A DNA stretch of 48,846 nt from the NCBI GenBank assembly GCA_026391795.1, contig JAPLDI010000006.1, forward strand, positions 1,983 to 50,828. The letters are read 5' to 3'. The DNA is from Bacteroidota bacterium. GTDB taxonomy: Bacteria; Bacteroidota; Bacteroidia; Bacteroidales; FEN-979. Of this stretch, positions 26,459 to 36,341 are shown piece after piece (position 1 is the stretch's first letter; every line of letters begins with the position of its first letter). The notes under the pieces are model-generated. The model saw only the letters and a program-made list of their open reading frames with translations, was not told where the DNA came from and searched no databases. The translations under genes and the position numbers were made by a program.

Positions 26459-28867
26459 ATGAACAGAATCTTTTTCTTTCAAATTATTGGCTTTCTTTTC
26501 TTGTTTTTCCTGATTTCCGAGGATGGGGCTTCTCAAACAGGCACAATCAAAGGAAGGGTGTTCAACCATAAAAACAACGAACCCCTGCCCTTTACCAATA
26601 TCATTCTTGAGAACGATCCCCAGAAAGGCGTTTCAAGCGATACGGGCGGAAACTTTACGATCACGAAAGTAACACCGGGGTATGTCAGGCTGGTGGCCTC
26701 CTCGGTAGGGTTTCAGAAATATGTTTCAGTGGACTTCCTGGTGACCAATTCGAAGGTGGTTTTTGTGGAAATAGGGATGGAGGAGTCGGCAGTGAACCTG
26801 GAAGCCGTCGAGGTGAAGCCTTCAGAATTTGTCAGGAATGAGGAAAGTCCCGTTTCACTTCAGCGCCTTACAATCCAGGAAATCGAACGGAGTCCGGGTT
26901 CAAACCGCGATGTTTCTAAAGTCATTCAGTCGCTGCCGGGCGTAGCATCGGCACCCTCCTTCCGCAACGATGTGATTGTGAGAGGGGGCGGGGCAAGCGA
27001 GAACCGCTTTTACCTCGATGGTGTTGAAATCCCGAACCTGAATCATTTTGCCACCCAGGGAGCTTCCGGCGGACCGGTAGGGATCATCAATGTGGATTTT
27101 ATCCGGGAAGTGGAATTTTATTCGGGAGCATTCCCGGCACAAATCGGCAATGCCCTGAGCTCGGTCCTTGAATTCAACCAGATCGAAGGGAATAAAGACA
27201 AGTTCAGCGCCCGCCTGACGCTGGGTTCCAGCGACCTTGGAGTGACCCTGAACGGCCCCATCACGAAGAAGTCGACCCTGCTTTTCTCCTACCGCAGGTC
27301 CTATCTCAACTTCCTTTTTTCAGCTCTGAAACTGCCTTTTTTACCCACGTACAACGATTACCAGTTAAAATACAAAATAGACCTGGACAAGCGAAACCAG
27401 ATCTCCCTGATCTCCATCGGTTCGCTCGACAACAACAAGCTGAATACAGGGATTAAAAACCCCAATGATTTCCAGAATTATATTCTTGGTTCCCTGCCGG
27501 AGGATAACCAGTGGAGTTATACGTTGGGAATTGTATACCGTCATTTCCGTGAAAACGGAAACGGAAAGTGGGTTTTCAGCCGGAATATGCTGAACAATGA
27601 AAAAAACAAATACAAGGACAACATCAAAACCCCCGATAGTTTGCTGCTTGATTACAAGTCGCAGGAAAGCGAAAACAAGTTCCGGTATGAAGGTCTTACC
27701 GACCTTGTAAAAACCAAGATCCTTTATGGCGCAGGCCTGCAATATGCCGAGTACCGGAACAACACGTATCAGCAGATATACTCCGGCAATGAACTGAAAC
27801 CCATCAGCTACAATTCCTACCTGAGCGTCATCTCCTGGAATATTTTCGGACAGGTCACACGGGGATTCTTTAAAGACAAACTGCAATTGTCGCTGGGCAT
27901 CAGGATGGATGCCAACAATTATTCAAAAGAGATGGTCAATATGCTGGACCAGTTTTCTCCCCGGTTTTCCGCATCCTACGGCATCACGCAAAAATGGTTC
28001 CTTAATTTCAACATCGGGAGATACTGCCAGCAACCCGCTTACACTTCGCTCGGCTACCGGAATAATTACGGAACCCTTGTGAACGATTCGCTCGGCATCC
28101 GCTACATCAACTGCGATCACATCGTGCTGGGAGTTGAGTTTCTCCCCGATACCCATTCCAAGTTTTCAATGGAGGGATTTTATAAGCTCTACAGCAAGTA
28201 TCCTTTTTCAATCAGGGACTCTGTGGCGTTGGCAAGCAAGGGTGCCGATTATGCGGTGTATGGCGATGAGCCGCTTCTCTCCATTTCAAAAGGTAGAGCT
28301 TATGGCACAGAAATCCTCTACAGGAATACCAGCCTTTTTGGTTTTAACCTGATCCTTTCCTACACATATGTGAGAAGTGAGTTCACAAACTATTTCGGGA
28401 AGTATGTTGCATCGGCATGGGACAATCGTAATCTTTTGTATGTGACCGTTGGCCGTAAATTCAAACACAACTGGGAGATCGGGATGAAATGGAGGTTTGT
28501 AGGGGGCGCACCCTATACCCCGTATGATGAAAACAAATCGAGCATTGTTGCCGCATGGGATGCCCAGGGCCGGGGATACCTTGATTACGCCCGGTTCAAT
28601 ACATTGCGCCTGAGGTCGTTCAACCAGCTTGATCTCCGGGTCGACAAGGGCTTTTATTTCCGGAAATGGTCTCTGATGTTTTATCTTGACGTGCAGAATG
28701 TCCTTGCATTTAAAGCCCAGCAACCCGATATACTGGTCAACACCCAACCCGATGGATCGGTTGTAAAGTATGTTGACGACAAAGGCGTTGAACGTTACCA
28801 GTTGCGTTATATACAGAATTATGCAGGGACGATCCTTCCCTCCATCGGGATCATGGTTGAGCTCTAA
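26459..28867 (+). CDS. TonB-dependent outer-membrane receptor
   Basis: 802 residues. A signal peptide (MNRIFFFQIIGFLFLFFLIS, then EDGASQ) precedes a carboxypeptidase-regulatory-like domain (about 28-115: GTIKGRVFNHKNNEPLPFT). The plug follows (about 115-250: VIQSLPGVASAPSFRNDVIV, GGGASENRFYLDGVEIPN, FYSGAFPAQIGNALSSVLEF), then a barrel with alternating aromatic strands. The SLPGVA...RGG....N.....DG plug line is diagnostic. It is a different subfamily from the receptor at 23106-25445 and lacks its GDEHG segment. It stands alone, transcribed from a candidate promoter upstream. Substrate is unknown. It ends just before a hairpin that terminates the convergent gene. Confidence 0.93.
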   Translation: MNRIFFFQIIGFLFLFFLISEDGASQTGTIKGRVFNHKNNEPLPFTNIILENDPQKGVSSDTGGNFTITKVTPGYVRLVASSVGFQKYVSVDFLVTNSKVVFVEIGMEESAVNLEAVEVKPSEFVRNEESPVSLQRLTIQEIERSPGSNRDVSKVIQSLPGVASAPSFRNDVIVRGGGASENRFYLDGVEIPNLNHFATQGASGGPVGIINVDFIREVEFYSGAFPAQIGNALSSVLEFNQIEGNKDKFSARLTLGSSDLGVTLNGPITKKSTLLFSYRRSYLNFLFSALKLPFLPTYNDYQLKYKIDLDKRNQISLISIGSLDNNKLNTGIKNPNDFQNYILGSLPEDNQWSYTLGIVYRHFRENGNGKWVFSRNMLNNEKNKYKDNIKTPDSLLLDYKSQESENKFRYEGLTDLVKTKILYGAGLQYAEYRNNTYQQIYSGNELKPISYNSYLSVISWNIFGQVTRGFFKDKLQLSLGIRMDANNYSKEMVNMLDQFSPRFSASYGITQKWFLNFNIGRYCQQPAYTSLGYRNNYGTLVNDSLGIRYINCDHIVLGVEFLPDTHSKFSMEGFYKLYSKYPFSIRDSVALASKGADYAVYGDEPLLSISKGRAYGTEILYRNTSLFGFNLILSYTYVRSEFTNYFGKYVASAWDNRNLLYVTVGRKFKHNWEIGMKWRFVGGAPYTPYDENKSSIVAAWDAQGRGYLDYARFNTLRLRSFNQLDLRVDKGFYFRKWSLMFYLDVQNVLAFKAQQPDILVNTQPDGSVVKYVDDKGVERYQLRYIQNYAGTILPSIGIMVEL

Positions 28868-28872
28868 AAAAA

Positions 28873-28907
28873 TCAGGCTGGCAAACACCTTCCGTCTGCC
28901 AGCCTGA
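28873..28907 (-). terminator. Intrinsic terminator between convergent genes
   Basis: A perfect 11-bp stem TCAGGCTGGCA / TGCCAGCCTGA with a 13-base loop. On the minus strand it is followed by seven T, so it terminates the gene at 28925-30043. It may also slow transcription from the plus-strand receptor gene, whose stop is at 28865-28867. Confidence 0.85.
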
Positions 28908-28924
28908 CCCTGAATAAGCTTTCT

Positions 28925-30043
28925 CTACCTCACCACATTCACCTTTGTTGAAAGGGTTCCTTCCGCCGTAACGGCAGTCAGAACATAGAGTCCCGGTGCA
29001 ACCGACGAGAGGTCGAAAACGATGGGGTTGTCCTGGTTCCCGGTATAATCTTTATGGATAAGGATCTGTCCGTCCATGGAAGAGATCCGGATCTCCTTTA
29101 AAGATTTCAAAGAGGAGGTGTTCAGGAGTACGGCAATCTTCTCTTTTGCCGGGTTGGGTGTGACTTTAATCTTAGCCGGCTCCGGGGGATTGTTTGCGAT
29201 ACCCACAGGAAAATCCCTGATGATAAGAACATTGAAGGTTGCCCCGACAAAAAACGGGTGACTCGGGTCTTCATTGTAGATGGTCCAGCCTGCCCCGGAA
29301 TACCATACCCCGATTTCGTCGTTGATATAACCCTGGGTAAGAGAATTGTTCGTATAATCATGAACCACAAAGATCCTGGCATCCGGGTTCCCGTTCAGCA
29401 AAGGATTGTCAAGTTCTGTAATGTAATAAGGTGAATTGGCCGTATGCTTGTAAAAAGAGGTGCCGTCAGCCGGCACAAAGATATTGTAGGTACTGCCTTC
29501 TTTTAACGGGGTAGCTGCATCTTCATTATAAACGGCCCATTTTGAATTGAAGCTGTCATACCAGATCCCGACATGAGCGGAGTCATAAACGCCATTTTCC
29601 CATGTTTTACTGATGAAGAAGACAGCCGTTGAATTACCGTTCAGCAGCGGGTCATCGATATCCGACCAGTTGCCAGTCGAATTCGCCAGTGTAACCGTAT
29701 GCATGAAGGTGGTTCCGTTGGTCTTTGGATTGAGCACATTGAAAGCAAGCCCGGTGTCAATGGCGGCCTGGGTTTCGTTAAAAATACTCCATTCCGACCC
29801 GGTGTACCAGAGTCCGTGACTTTTGGTCATATAGGTTGAATGAAGATAATCAGGGCCATAAAGATGAGTAAACAGGATATGATCTGCCATATCTGTTCCA
29901 ATAATGGTTCCATCCAGGATTGTATAATCACCGGAGCAGTTTGACGCGTGGTTCTGATGAACATAGTTTGGCCCGAAATAGTTCTGACCTATCACTCCCT
30001 GGCCAAACAGGATCACAAATAAAAGTAAAAGTAATTTTTTCAT
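28925..30043 (-). CDS. T9SS-exported protein with three DUF7452-like repeats
   Basis: 372 residues. A signal peptide (MKKLLLLLFVILFGQGVIGQ) leads to three similar modules (about 30-120, 121-205, 206-285). Each contains D(N)PLLNGN or a counterpart, F(F/V)(I/V).(K/H), GVWYS(G) or GIWYDS, WA(V/I)YNEDA or WSIFNE, then a F.NVL or YNIFV strand. I recognise this as the DUF7452-type repeat seen in secreted bacterial proteins; no activity is established. The C-terminus (about 290-372: KIKVTPNPAKEKIAVLLN ... GLYVLTAVTAEG ... KVNVVR) is a type A T9SS sorting domain, so the protein is surface-displayed. It has its own full promoter and a strong terminator. Confidence 0.87.
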   Translation of the reverse strand: MKKLLLLLFVILFGQGVIGQNYFGPNYVHQNHASNCSGDYTILDGTIIGTDMADHILFTHLYGPDYLHSTYMTKSHGLWYTGSEWSIFNETQAAIDTGLAFNVLNPKTNGTTFMHTVTLANSTGNWSDIDDPLLNGNSTAVFFISKTWENGVYDSAHVGIWYDSFNSKWAVYNEDAATPLKEGSTYNIFVPADGTSFYKHTANSPYYITELDNPLLNGNPDARIFVVHDYTNNSLTQGYINDEIGVWYSGAGWTIYNEDPSHPFFVGATFNVLIIRDFPVGIANNPPEPAKIKVTPNPAKEKIAVLLNTSSLKSLKEIRISSMDGQILIHKDYTGNQDNPIVFDLSSVAPGLYVLTAVTAEGTLSTKVNVVR

Positions 30044-30124
30044 ATTTCTCTGTTTTTAATGTTGATAATCTTCAGGTTTGAGTATGGTTTTGAGCACGCA
30101 TCTGAGCCATGAATACGTATAAGG

Positions 30125-30156
30125 CAAAGATAACTGCAATTTAATAAAATGTCAAA
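30125..30156 (-). promoter_or_regulatory. Bacteroidota-type promoter, full match
   Basis: On the minus strand TTTG (30156-30153), 20 bases, TATCTTTG (30132-30125). Both boxes match consensus exactly with standard spacing. It lies 81 bases upstream of the DUF7452-like gene start, downstream of the Ig-repeat gene. Confidence 0.75.
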
Positions 30157-30179
30157 TTAATTTTAGGATTCACCCGCTT

Positions 30180-33100
30180 CTACCTGATCAGCATAAAGGT
30201 CCCATGAAGGGTTGTTGAAGAAGAATTCCCCTGCGACGAAACCTGGTAGACAATCTTCCAGGCATAGGTCCCCGTTTCGGCATATTTTCCGTTCATCATT
30301 CCATTCCAGCCTTTGGAGATCTCTGATGATTCGAAAACCAGTTGCCCCCAGCGGTTGTAGATGAGCATGGAGAACCCGGTGATCCCTTCCTGGTCGGTGA
30401 CCACCCTGAATTCATCATTCAGCCCATCACCATTGGGAGTAAATGCATCAGGTAAATAAATCAGCGATTCGCAAACCTGCACCCGCACAGAGTCGCTGGC
30501 CTTGCAGTCGAGCGAATCGGTCACCGTCACTTTGTACAAACCTTCGCTGGTGGCAGAATAATACCGCCCGGTGCTGCCATCCTGCCATGAATACGTTTTG
30601 AATCCCGCTCCGGCATCCAGCTGGGAAGTCTCACCGGCACACAGGTAGGGCTTATCGCTCAGGTTCACCACCGGCACCGGAGCTGCAGCGAGGATCAGGG
30701 CTGCCGATTCAACCGGGTTTGAAACCAGGCATGGCAAAGAAGATGTTAAACGGCAGATGACCGACTCTCCTCCCGTCAGCGTACCGGAAGTATAATCCGG
30801 TGAACTTCCCTGCTGAACGGAGATTCCATTGACCAGCCATTCATACACCGGAGCACTGCCTTCATTTGAAGGAGTTGCCCTAAACGTGACGACTGTTCCG
30901 GGGCAAATTGCTTTATGATCTGCGGATATTGTAATGGTTGCGGTCACAGCGGCAGTGAAAGAGATCGTGATGGTGCTGGATGTGGCAGGGTTGTTTATGG
31001 CGCAGGAAAAGCTGGAAGTCATCGTGCAATAGACCTTATCCCCATCGGCAGGTGTCAGCGAATAAACCGGGTTATTGTTTCCTGCGGGGTTTCCGTTCAG
31101 GTACCACTGGTAAATAGGTGTTGTTCCGCCATTGACCGGGGTTGCCCTGATGGTAACCGCTGTTCCGGAACAGACGGTGTCACCGGGAGTGGCAGTAACC
31201 GTGACACTCACCGGCATCCCGGAAGAGATCACGATGGCGATGGAATTGGAGATGGCAGGGTTGTTTGTGGCGCAGGAAATGCCTGACGTCACCCGGCACC
31301 AGATCACGTCCCCGCTTACCGGGATGTTTGTCCAGGTCGCACTGTTCCCGCCGACAGCCGTTCCATTGTAAAACCACTCGTATGTTGGATTCGTGCCCCC
31401 GTTCACCGGTGTGGCTTTATAGGTCACAGGGGTTCCGGAACATACGGTGTCACCCGGAGTTGTTTTGACTGAAACACTTACAGGGATTGCGGCGGTGATC
31501 GAAATCGTCACGGTGTCTGAAAGGGCCGGGTTGTTTGCGGCACAGGAAAAACTTGAAGTGACCCTGCAGTAAACTTTGTCACCGTCCACGGGTACATTTG
31601 ACCACGTCTGGTTGGTTCCGCCTGTAAATGTTCCGTTGAGAAACCATTCGTAGGCAGGAGTTGATCCCCCGTTCACCGGTGTGGCGGTATAGGTCACACT
31701 GGTTCCGGAACAGACGGTATCACCGGGACTGGCACTAATGCTGGCACTAACGGGCAAGGCAGAACTTATGGTCATGATCACGGTGTCGGAAGTGGCCGGG
31801 TTATTGGCAGCACAGGTCAGGCTGGATGTTACAACACAAAAGATATGATCTCCGTTCACCGGGACATTTGACCAGGTTGGGCTGTTCGTTCCTGTGGCGG
31901 TTCCATTCAGGAACCACTGGTAGGAAGGAGTGGTGCCTTCGTTCAGAGGGTGTACCGTATAGGTCACCGTTGTTCCTGCACAAACGCTGTCGCCGGGAGT
32001 TGCCGTGACGGTAGCACTTACCGGGACCGCGGAACTTACCGACATGATGATGGTATTGGAGGTGGCCGGATTCCCCGAAGCACACGTTGCATTCGAAGTC
32101 AGTATCACAAATACATTATCCCCGTTTGCCGGAATGTAGGTATAGGTATTGCTGTTTGTTCCCGCATTTGCACCGTTTACCTTCCACTGGTAGGTCGGAG
32201 AGGTTCCCGGGTTCCCGGGAGTTGCGGTAAACGTAACCGGGGTCCCGGTGCAAACGGTATTGCCCGGACTGGCTGAAATGGTCACGGTTACAGGCAAGGC
32301 GGCAGTCACCGTCATCACGATCGTGTTGGAAGTGGCAGGGTTCCCGGTTATACAGGATGCATTCGATGTCATGACCACGTTCACGTTATCCCCGTTGAGG
32401 GGAATGTAGGTAAAGATGGCGCTGTTTGTTCCTGCATTCGCTCCGTTCACCTTCCACTGGTAGGATGGGGCTGTTCCCGGGTTTACGGGAGCAGCCGTGA
32501 AGGTAACCGGCGTGTTGGCGCAAACGCTATTTCCCGGATTTGCCGAGATGGTAACGCTGACCGCAGACAAGGCAAGAACCGTAACGGTTACGCTGGCACA
32601 GGCAGAAAAGCCGCAGTTGTTTTCCCAGCGTGCATAGTAGGTTGTCGTGACGGCCGGCGAAGGAATCGTGATGCTGTTGGAGGGTCCGCTACCGGCTCCC
32701 AGCAGGGTTCCCCCGCAACTTACCGTGTACCAGTTCAGGGTGGTTCCGGATCCCCCGGTGGCTGAAAGGGTGATGTTTCCCGGGTCATCCGCGCAGAAAT
32801 TATTCCTGTCGCTGACCGCTGTAACCGGGGCCACAGGTGTGGGTGCGCTGACCTGCACCCCGCCGAAATTTGTTTCATTATAAGCCCTGCCGCGGGCGAC
32901 GTTGTAATCATTCCCGTTATTGTCGTCGGTTGAATAACGGTATGCCAGTATCCGGTAATAAAATCCCGGGGTGCAGGGAACGGTAACATTGTCGACACAG
33001 GTGAGGGTTTGCGAGGAGCTGATCTGCGCAATCACGGTCGCACCGCCGATGTTATCCCCCACGGTGTAGGTGTGTCCGTCGAGCGGCGTTCCAAATACAT

Positions 33101-33980
33101 TTGCCGTATTTCTCAGGATGATGTATCCCACGGAGCCATCAGAAGGATTCGGGTCGGTGGCGGCATTCCAGTTCAGTGTAACCTGCGTATTACTGCCATT
33201 CACGGTGCCGGTCAGGGTCGGAGCTGCCCAGGAAGGCTGCCGCAGGCTTCGCCAGAAATCCGAGTTTTCAGTAGGATAAGGTACATTTGTATTGGGCAAC
33301 CCGAAGGATATTCCCGCCCCGCTGCCGGTGGAAGTCCAGGTTGTTCCGTCCTGGGGTGCCGTGTAACCGTATTTATTGAGATCTGTACCCGGGCAGACAA
33401 ACACGGCATCACCATTGGCAATGCCTGTTTTCTGATTTAGTTTGGGAAGAGGAAGATTAACCCAGTCTGCTCCCGGAGTTGCCTTATGCCCTAATCCATG
33501 AACAAAGGTGGCAGAGGAGTTCTGGAGTACCACGACATCTCCCGCGGCTGCAATATTCAGCGTCGGGCCTCCGTACGTAGGGCTGGTTCCGAAATTTCCG
33601 CCGCTGAAATAGACAGGATCATTGGCCGAGACCTCGATGTAACCGTCGCCTTTGGTTATATCCACCGGGTGAGCTATCCCGGTTGATCCGACCATCCGGT
33701 GCCAGATCATGATGATCGTTCCGGCACGCATATTATTCCAGAACAGGGGATTGCTGAAAGTTATAGACGGTTGCCATTGCGTCTGGGTGGAGTTGTTGTC
33801 CTGGAAAACCCAGTTGACCATGTTGGTGTTATCGGCCACCACCAGCAACTCCGACCATTCGTCCCGCGGGTCAGCCGCATTGAGGTAGCTGCTGATTACC
33901 ACGGCGGGAGTCTGGGAATACAAAGGAAGCATCCGGCAAAAGAAAAGCACAACGATTGCGACGCGTATCGGATTTCTCAT
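30180..33980 (-). CDS. T9SS-exported surface protein with seven tandem Ig-like repeats
   Basis: 1266 residues. A signal peptide (MRNPIRVAIVVLFFCRMLPL, then YSQ) is followed by an N-domain (25-245: ISSYLNAADPRDEWSELLVV, lamin-tail-like). An FN3-like segment (about 250-360) and an Ig-like domain (about 383-470) come next. Seven near-identical 90-residue repeats cover about 473-1100. Each reads V(T/S)ISA.PGD(T/S)VC.GT.VT(F/Y).A.P.N.G..P.Y.W..NG, then (V/T)P..GD.V.C..TS...C...NPA.S. One further Ig-like unit (about 1100-1170) precedes the C-terminal gliding-motility sorting domain (IYLPDAFTPNGDGLNDEFRV ... YNRWGQLVFES ... GWNG), a type B T9SS signal. The repeats are similar enough to suggest recent duplication. 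Role: adhesin or surface fibre, inferred. Confidence 0.92.
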   Translation of the reverse strand: MRNPIRVAIVVLFFCRMLPLYSQTPAVVISSYLNAADPRDEWSELLVVADNTNMVNWVFQDNNSTQTQWQPSITFSNPLFWNNMRAGTIIMIWHRMVGSTGIAHPVDITKGDGYIEVSANDPVYFSGGNFGTSPTYGGPTLNIAAAGDVVVLQNSSATFVHGLGHKATPGADWVNLPLPKLNQKTGIANGDAVFVCPGTDLNKYGYTAPQDGTTWTSTGSGAGISFGLPNTNVPYPTENSDFWRSLRQPSWAAPTLTGTVNGSNTQVTLNWNAATDPNPSDGSVGYIILRNTANVFGTPLDGHTYTVGDNIGGATVIAQISSSQTLTCVDNVTVPCTPGFYYRILAYRYSTDDNNGNDYNVARGRAYNETNFGGVQVSAPTPVAPVTAVSDRNNFCADDPGNITLSATGGSGTTLNWYTVSCGGTLLGAGSGPSNSITIPSPAVTTTYYARWENNCGFSACASVTVTVLALSAVSVTISANPGNSVCANTPVTFTAAPVNPGTAPSYQWKVNGANAGTNSAIFTYIPLNGDNVNVVMTSNASCITGNPATSNTIVMTVTAALPVTVTISASPGNTVCTGTPVTFTATPGNPGTSPTYQWKVNGANAGTNSNTYTYIPANGDNVFVILTSNATCASGNPATSNTIIMSVSSAVPVSATVTATPGDSVCAGTTVTYTVHPLNEGTTPSYQWFLNGTATGTNSPTWSNVPVNGDHIFCVVTSSLTCAANNPATSDTVIMTISSALPVSASISASPGDTVCSGTSVTYTATPVNGGSTPAYEWFLNGTFTGGTNQTWSNVPVDGDKVYCRVTSSFSCAANNPALSDTVTISITAAIPVSVSVKTTPGDTVCSGTPVTYKATPVNGGTNPTYEWFYNGTAVGGNSATWTNIPVSGDVIWCRVTSGISCATNNPAISNSIAIVISSGMPVSVTVTATPGDTVCSGTAVTIRATPVNGGTTPIYQWYLNGNPAGNNNPVYSLTPADGDKVYCTMTSSFSCAINNPATSSTITISFTAAVTATITISADHKAICPGTVVTFRATPSNEGSAPVYEWLVNGISVQQGSSPDYTSGTLTGGESVICRLTSSLPCLVSNPVESAALILAAAPVPVVNLSDKPYLCAGETSQLDAGAGFKTYSWQDGSTGRYYSATSEGLYKVTVTDSLDCKASDSVRVQVCESLIYLPDAFTPNGDGLNDEFRVVTDQEGITGFSMLIYNRWGQLVFESSEISKGWNGMMNGKYAETGTYAWKIVYQVSSQGNSSSTTLHGTFMLIR

Positions 33981-34019
33981 TCTCCTTGAATATTCCTGAA
34001 ATTAGGGTTTTTTCGTCCG

Positions 34020-34027
34020 CAAAAATA
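34020..34027 (-). promoter_or_regulatory. -7 box, Ig-repeat gene
   Basis: On the minus strand TATTTTTG (TAnnTTTG), 39 bases before the ATG at 33980. No -33 match at standard spacing. Confidence 0.45.
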
Positions 34028-34105
34028 CAAAAGAAGCGGTTAAAATTGATGATAAGAAATTGTTACCAGACCCGATGTGCCGGGCAGATTCAAAATCGGG
34101 CAGGG

Positions 34106-36172
34106 TTATTTTACCTGGTTCTGACTTGGAGTCCCTGATTTCAGGCCTTCCGGGAATTTCAATCCGTACAATTCATAATTTAAACGGTACAGCACGGCAG
34201 GTTCATTATCGTTTTCCCCGATCTGAACAATCTTTACTGCAATTTTCGGATATTTTACCTTGATAAAATCCATGTACCGTTCAACCGTATTGATGATCTG
34301 GTCGGTTTTCTGCCGGGCCGACAGCCTGAGATTTGCCCGGATCACATGGGTTACCCCGCCATCCATCAGGTTTTTCAGCAATGTGTCAGGATAAATGACC
34401 GAAAGGATTGATTCCCGGTCGCCCAGCATTGATCTCAGCGAATCGATATTATTCCCTGGAAAAACAGCGAAGCTTTTCATCGTATTGAATGTCTCCTCCC
34501 TTCCACTGTCAGGGAAATTCATGATGTAAAAGCGGATGTTCTCAGCAAACAGTTCCCCCCTGATCCCGCAGGCGACAATACTGCTTTTAAGAACTTTGTA
34601 TAACCCGGATGGAAGCGATTTTTCCATTGATTCTGCAGGAAGAAAATACTCGTGGGCTTTGTTTTTCTGCCATTCAGACAACAGGGAGGCTCCCGTAGAA
34701 GAGGAGAACTGGGTAATGCCAAAAAACCGTTTCCCGTTGCCATAGATAAACGAGACCGTGGGTTTCCGGCAGGCGACCACAGCATCCGGTGGCAGGTTTT
34801 CAGAGGCCCACTCACTGATCTTGCAATAATTTTCCCAGTCGGGTGTCAGGCAGGAATACTTGCTTGTGACCTGACGTACACTTTTTACCTGCGAAATTGC
34901 CGTTCCAAGCGACAGAACAAATAAGATCACCACCAGGACGGGAAAAACAAATTGCGCCGGTTTCATCTTCTTGTATTCGAGGACCTGGTACAACAGGAAT
35001 AAGAGCATAAGGAGGATGAGCGGGAAATAAGGAATGATAAACCTGTTCTGTCCCCAGGAAGTATGCGCGATGAGGAATGTGATGGCAATGATGAGGATGG
35101 CATAGAGTCCGGTAAAGAGCAGGTACCTGTTTTTTCGGAGAGCCAGGATGATGGATAACAAAAGCATCAGGTAAGTGATAACGGTAAGCAAAGGGCTTAC
35201 AGAAATTTCATGATCCGTACCCCGGAGTCCAAGGATGGTATAAAAATAATCGGAAATATAGAGGTTGGAATTCGTGATAAAACGATGAACAAATCCCGGA
35301 ATGTCTTCACTTCCTGATCCGGGATTGTAATAGTTCTTTGACATCAGCCCCTGGAGCTGACTTGCAAAGTGAATGTCGGAACTTCCCCAGACCAGCGATT
35401 TTAATCCCAGGAAGAGTGCGAGGACAAGGATAAAGGAGGCCAGGAAAAAGAAGCTGTTCTTCCATTGCCTTGTCAGAAGAAAATAGACGACAATGGCGAT
35501 AATGGAGGAATAACCAATAGTACGGGTCAACCCCAGCAAAAGAACAAGGGATGCCAGGGCCAGGTGCCTGAAAAGAGTCGTCCTGCCTGAACCGGCTTGT
35601 TCATTATTCAGGAAGAGGAGGAAGAAAAGGAAGAAAACGGCCGACTGAAGAAACACGAAGCAGGCTTCACTGAAGGTCTGGCTTGCATAATAGAGCAGGT
35701 AGGAGTTGACGGAGAAGAGAACCAGCACCGAGGTCAGAAGGATGGGCGGGATCCGGCCTTTGAAGGTTTTGTAAGTCAGCCAGAATGCACCCAGGATGAA
35801 CAGGACGGAAAGGAATTTCAGGGGCAGGGCCTGGATTCCGAAGAGGGCAACAAGCGGGCTCAGCAAAACCGGGTAGAGCGGCCCCTGGAAGGCCGGGAAG
35901 GTGAAGTGATGGATAAAGTCGTATGCCCTGATTACATAGGCAGAATCATCACCAGCGGTGCTGAAACGGATGTCAAAAAGAAGAAGGCAGAATAAAAGGG
36001 TTAAAGAGAGTATGAAAAAGAAGACCCTCGTCATGTGCTTTTCAAGGAAACCGTTCATCCGGTCGAACAGGATATAATCGGGCCCGGTCTGTTTTGAAAT
36101 CCCCTTCTTTACAGGTTGCTTTGAAAAGTTTTTTGCATTCCGATACGGGGAAGACCGTTTCTTTTTTGACAT
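34106..36172 (-). CDS. GT-C superfamily polytopic membrane glycosyltransferase-like protein
   Basis: 688 residues from ATG 36172 (MSKKKRSSPYRNAKNFSKQ); the frame extends 22 codons further, but the basic N-terminus at 36172 is the better cytosolic start. About 11-12 hydrophobic segments cover residues 50-455. The first external loop has FSTAGDDSAYVIRAYDFIHH and then FQGPLYPVLLSP. An acidic DD in loop 1 with a following GPLYP motif is the ArnT/PMT-type GT-C pattern, for enzymes that use polyprenyl-phosphate sugars. The C-terminal 230 residues (from SQVKSVRQVTSKYSCLTPDW) form a soluble, presumably periplasmic domain. Acceptor and donor are unknown. Confidence 0.8.
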   Translation of the reverse strand: MSKKKRSSPYRNAKNFSKQPVKKGISKQTGPDYILFDRMNGFLEKHMTRVFFFILSLTLLFCLLLFDIRFSTAGDDSAYVIRAYDFIHHFTFPAFQGPLYPVLLSPLVALFGIQALPLKFLSVLFILGAFWLTYKTFKGRIPPILLTSVLVLFSVNSYLLYYASQTFSEACFVFLQSAVFFLFFLLFLNNEQAGSGRTTLFRHLALASLVLLLGLTRTIGYSSIIAIVVYFLLTRQWKNSFFFLASFILVLALFLGLKSLVWGSSDIHFASQLQGLMSKNYYNPGSGSEDIPGFVHRFITNSNLYISDYFYTILGLRGTDHEISVSPLLTVITYLMLLLSIILALRKNRYLLFTGLYAILIIAITFLIAHTSWGQNRFIIPYFPLILLMLLFLLYQVLEYKKMKPAQFVFPVLVVILFVLSLGTAISQVKSVRQVTSKYSCLTPDWENYCKISEWASENLPPDAVVACRKPTVSFIYGNGKRFFGITQFSSSTGASLLSEWQKNKAHEYFLPAESMEKSLPSGLYKVLKSSIVACGIRGELFAENIRFYIMNFPDSGREETFNTMKSFAVFPGNNIDSLRSMLGDRESILSVIYPDTLLKNLMDGGVTHVIRANLRLSARQKTDQIINTVERYMDFIKVKYPKIAVKIVQIGENDNEPAVLYRLNYELYGLKFPEGLKSGTPSQNQVK

Positions 36173-36341
36173 GACTCCGGAGTGTTCAGAGGTTAAAAGT
36201 ATGAAAAAAGGAAAAAAGGAGACAAATATTATCGACAATCCTCATTCCTGACCTCATCGTAAAATCATTATCTTACACCCTGGAAAGAATTTTATTTTTC
36301 ATCATCCTGCAATAAAATCGTAAGAGATCGTCTACATCATC

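Noticed and set aside
23106-28867. SusC/SusD polysaccharide utilisation locus
   Set aside because: Two TonB receptors occur but neither is followed by a SusD-like lipoprotein, and no glycoside hydrolase is present.
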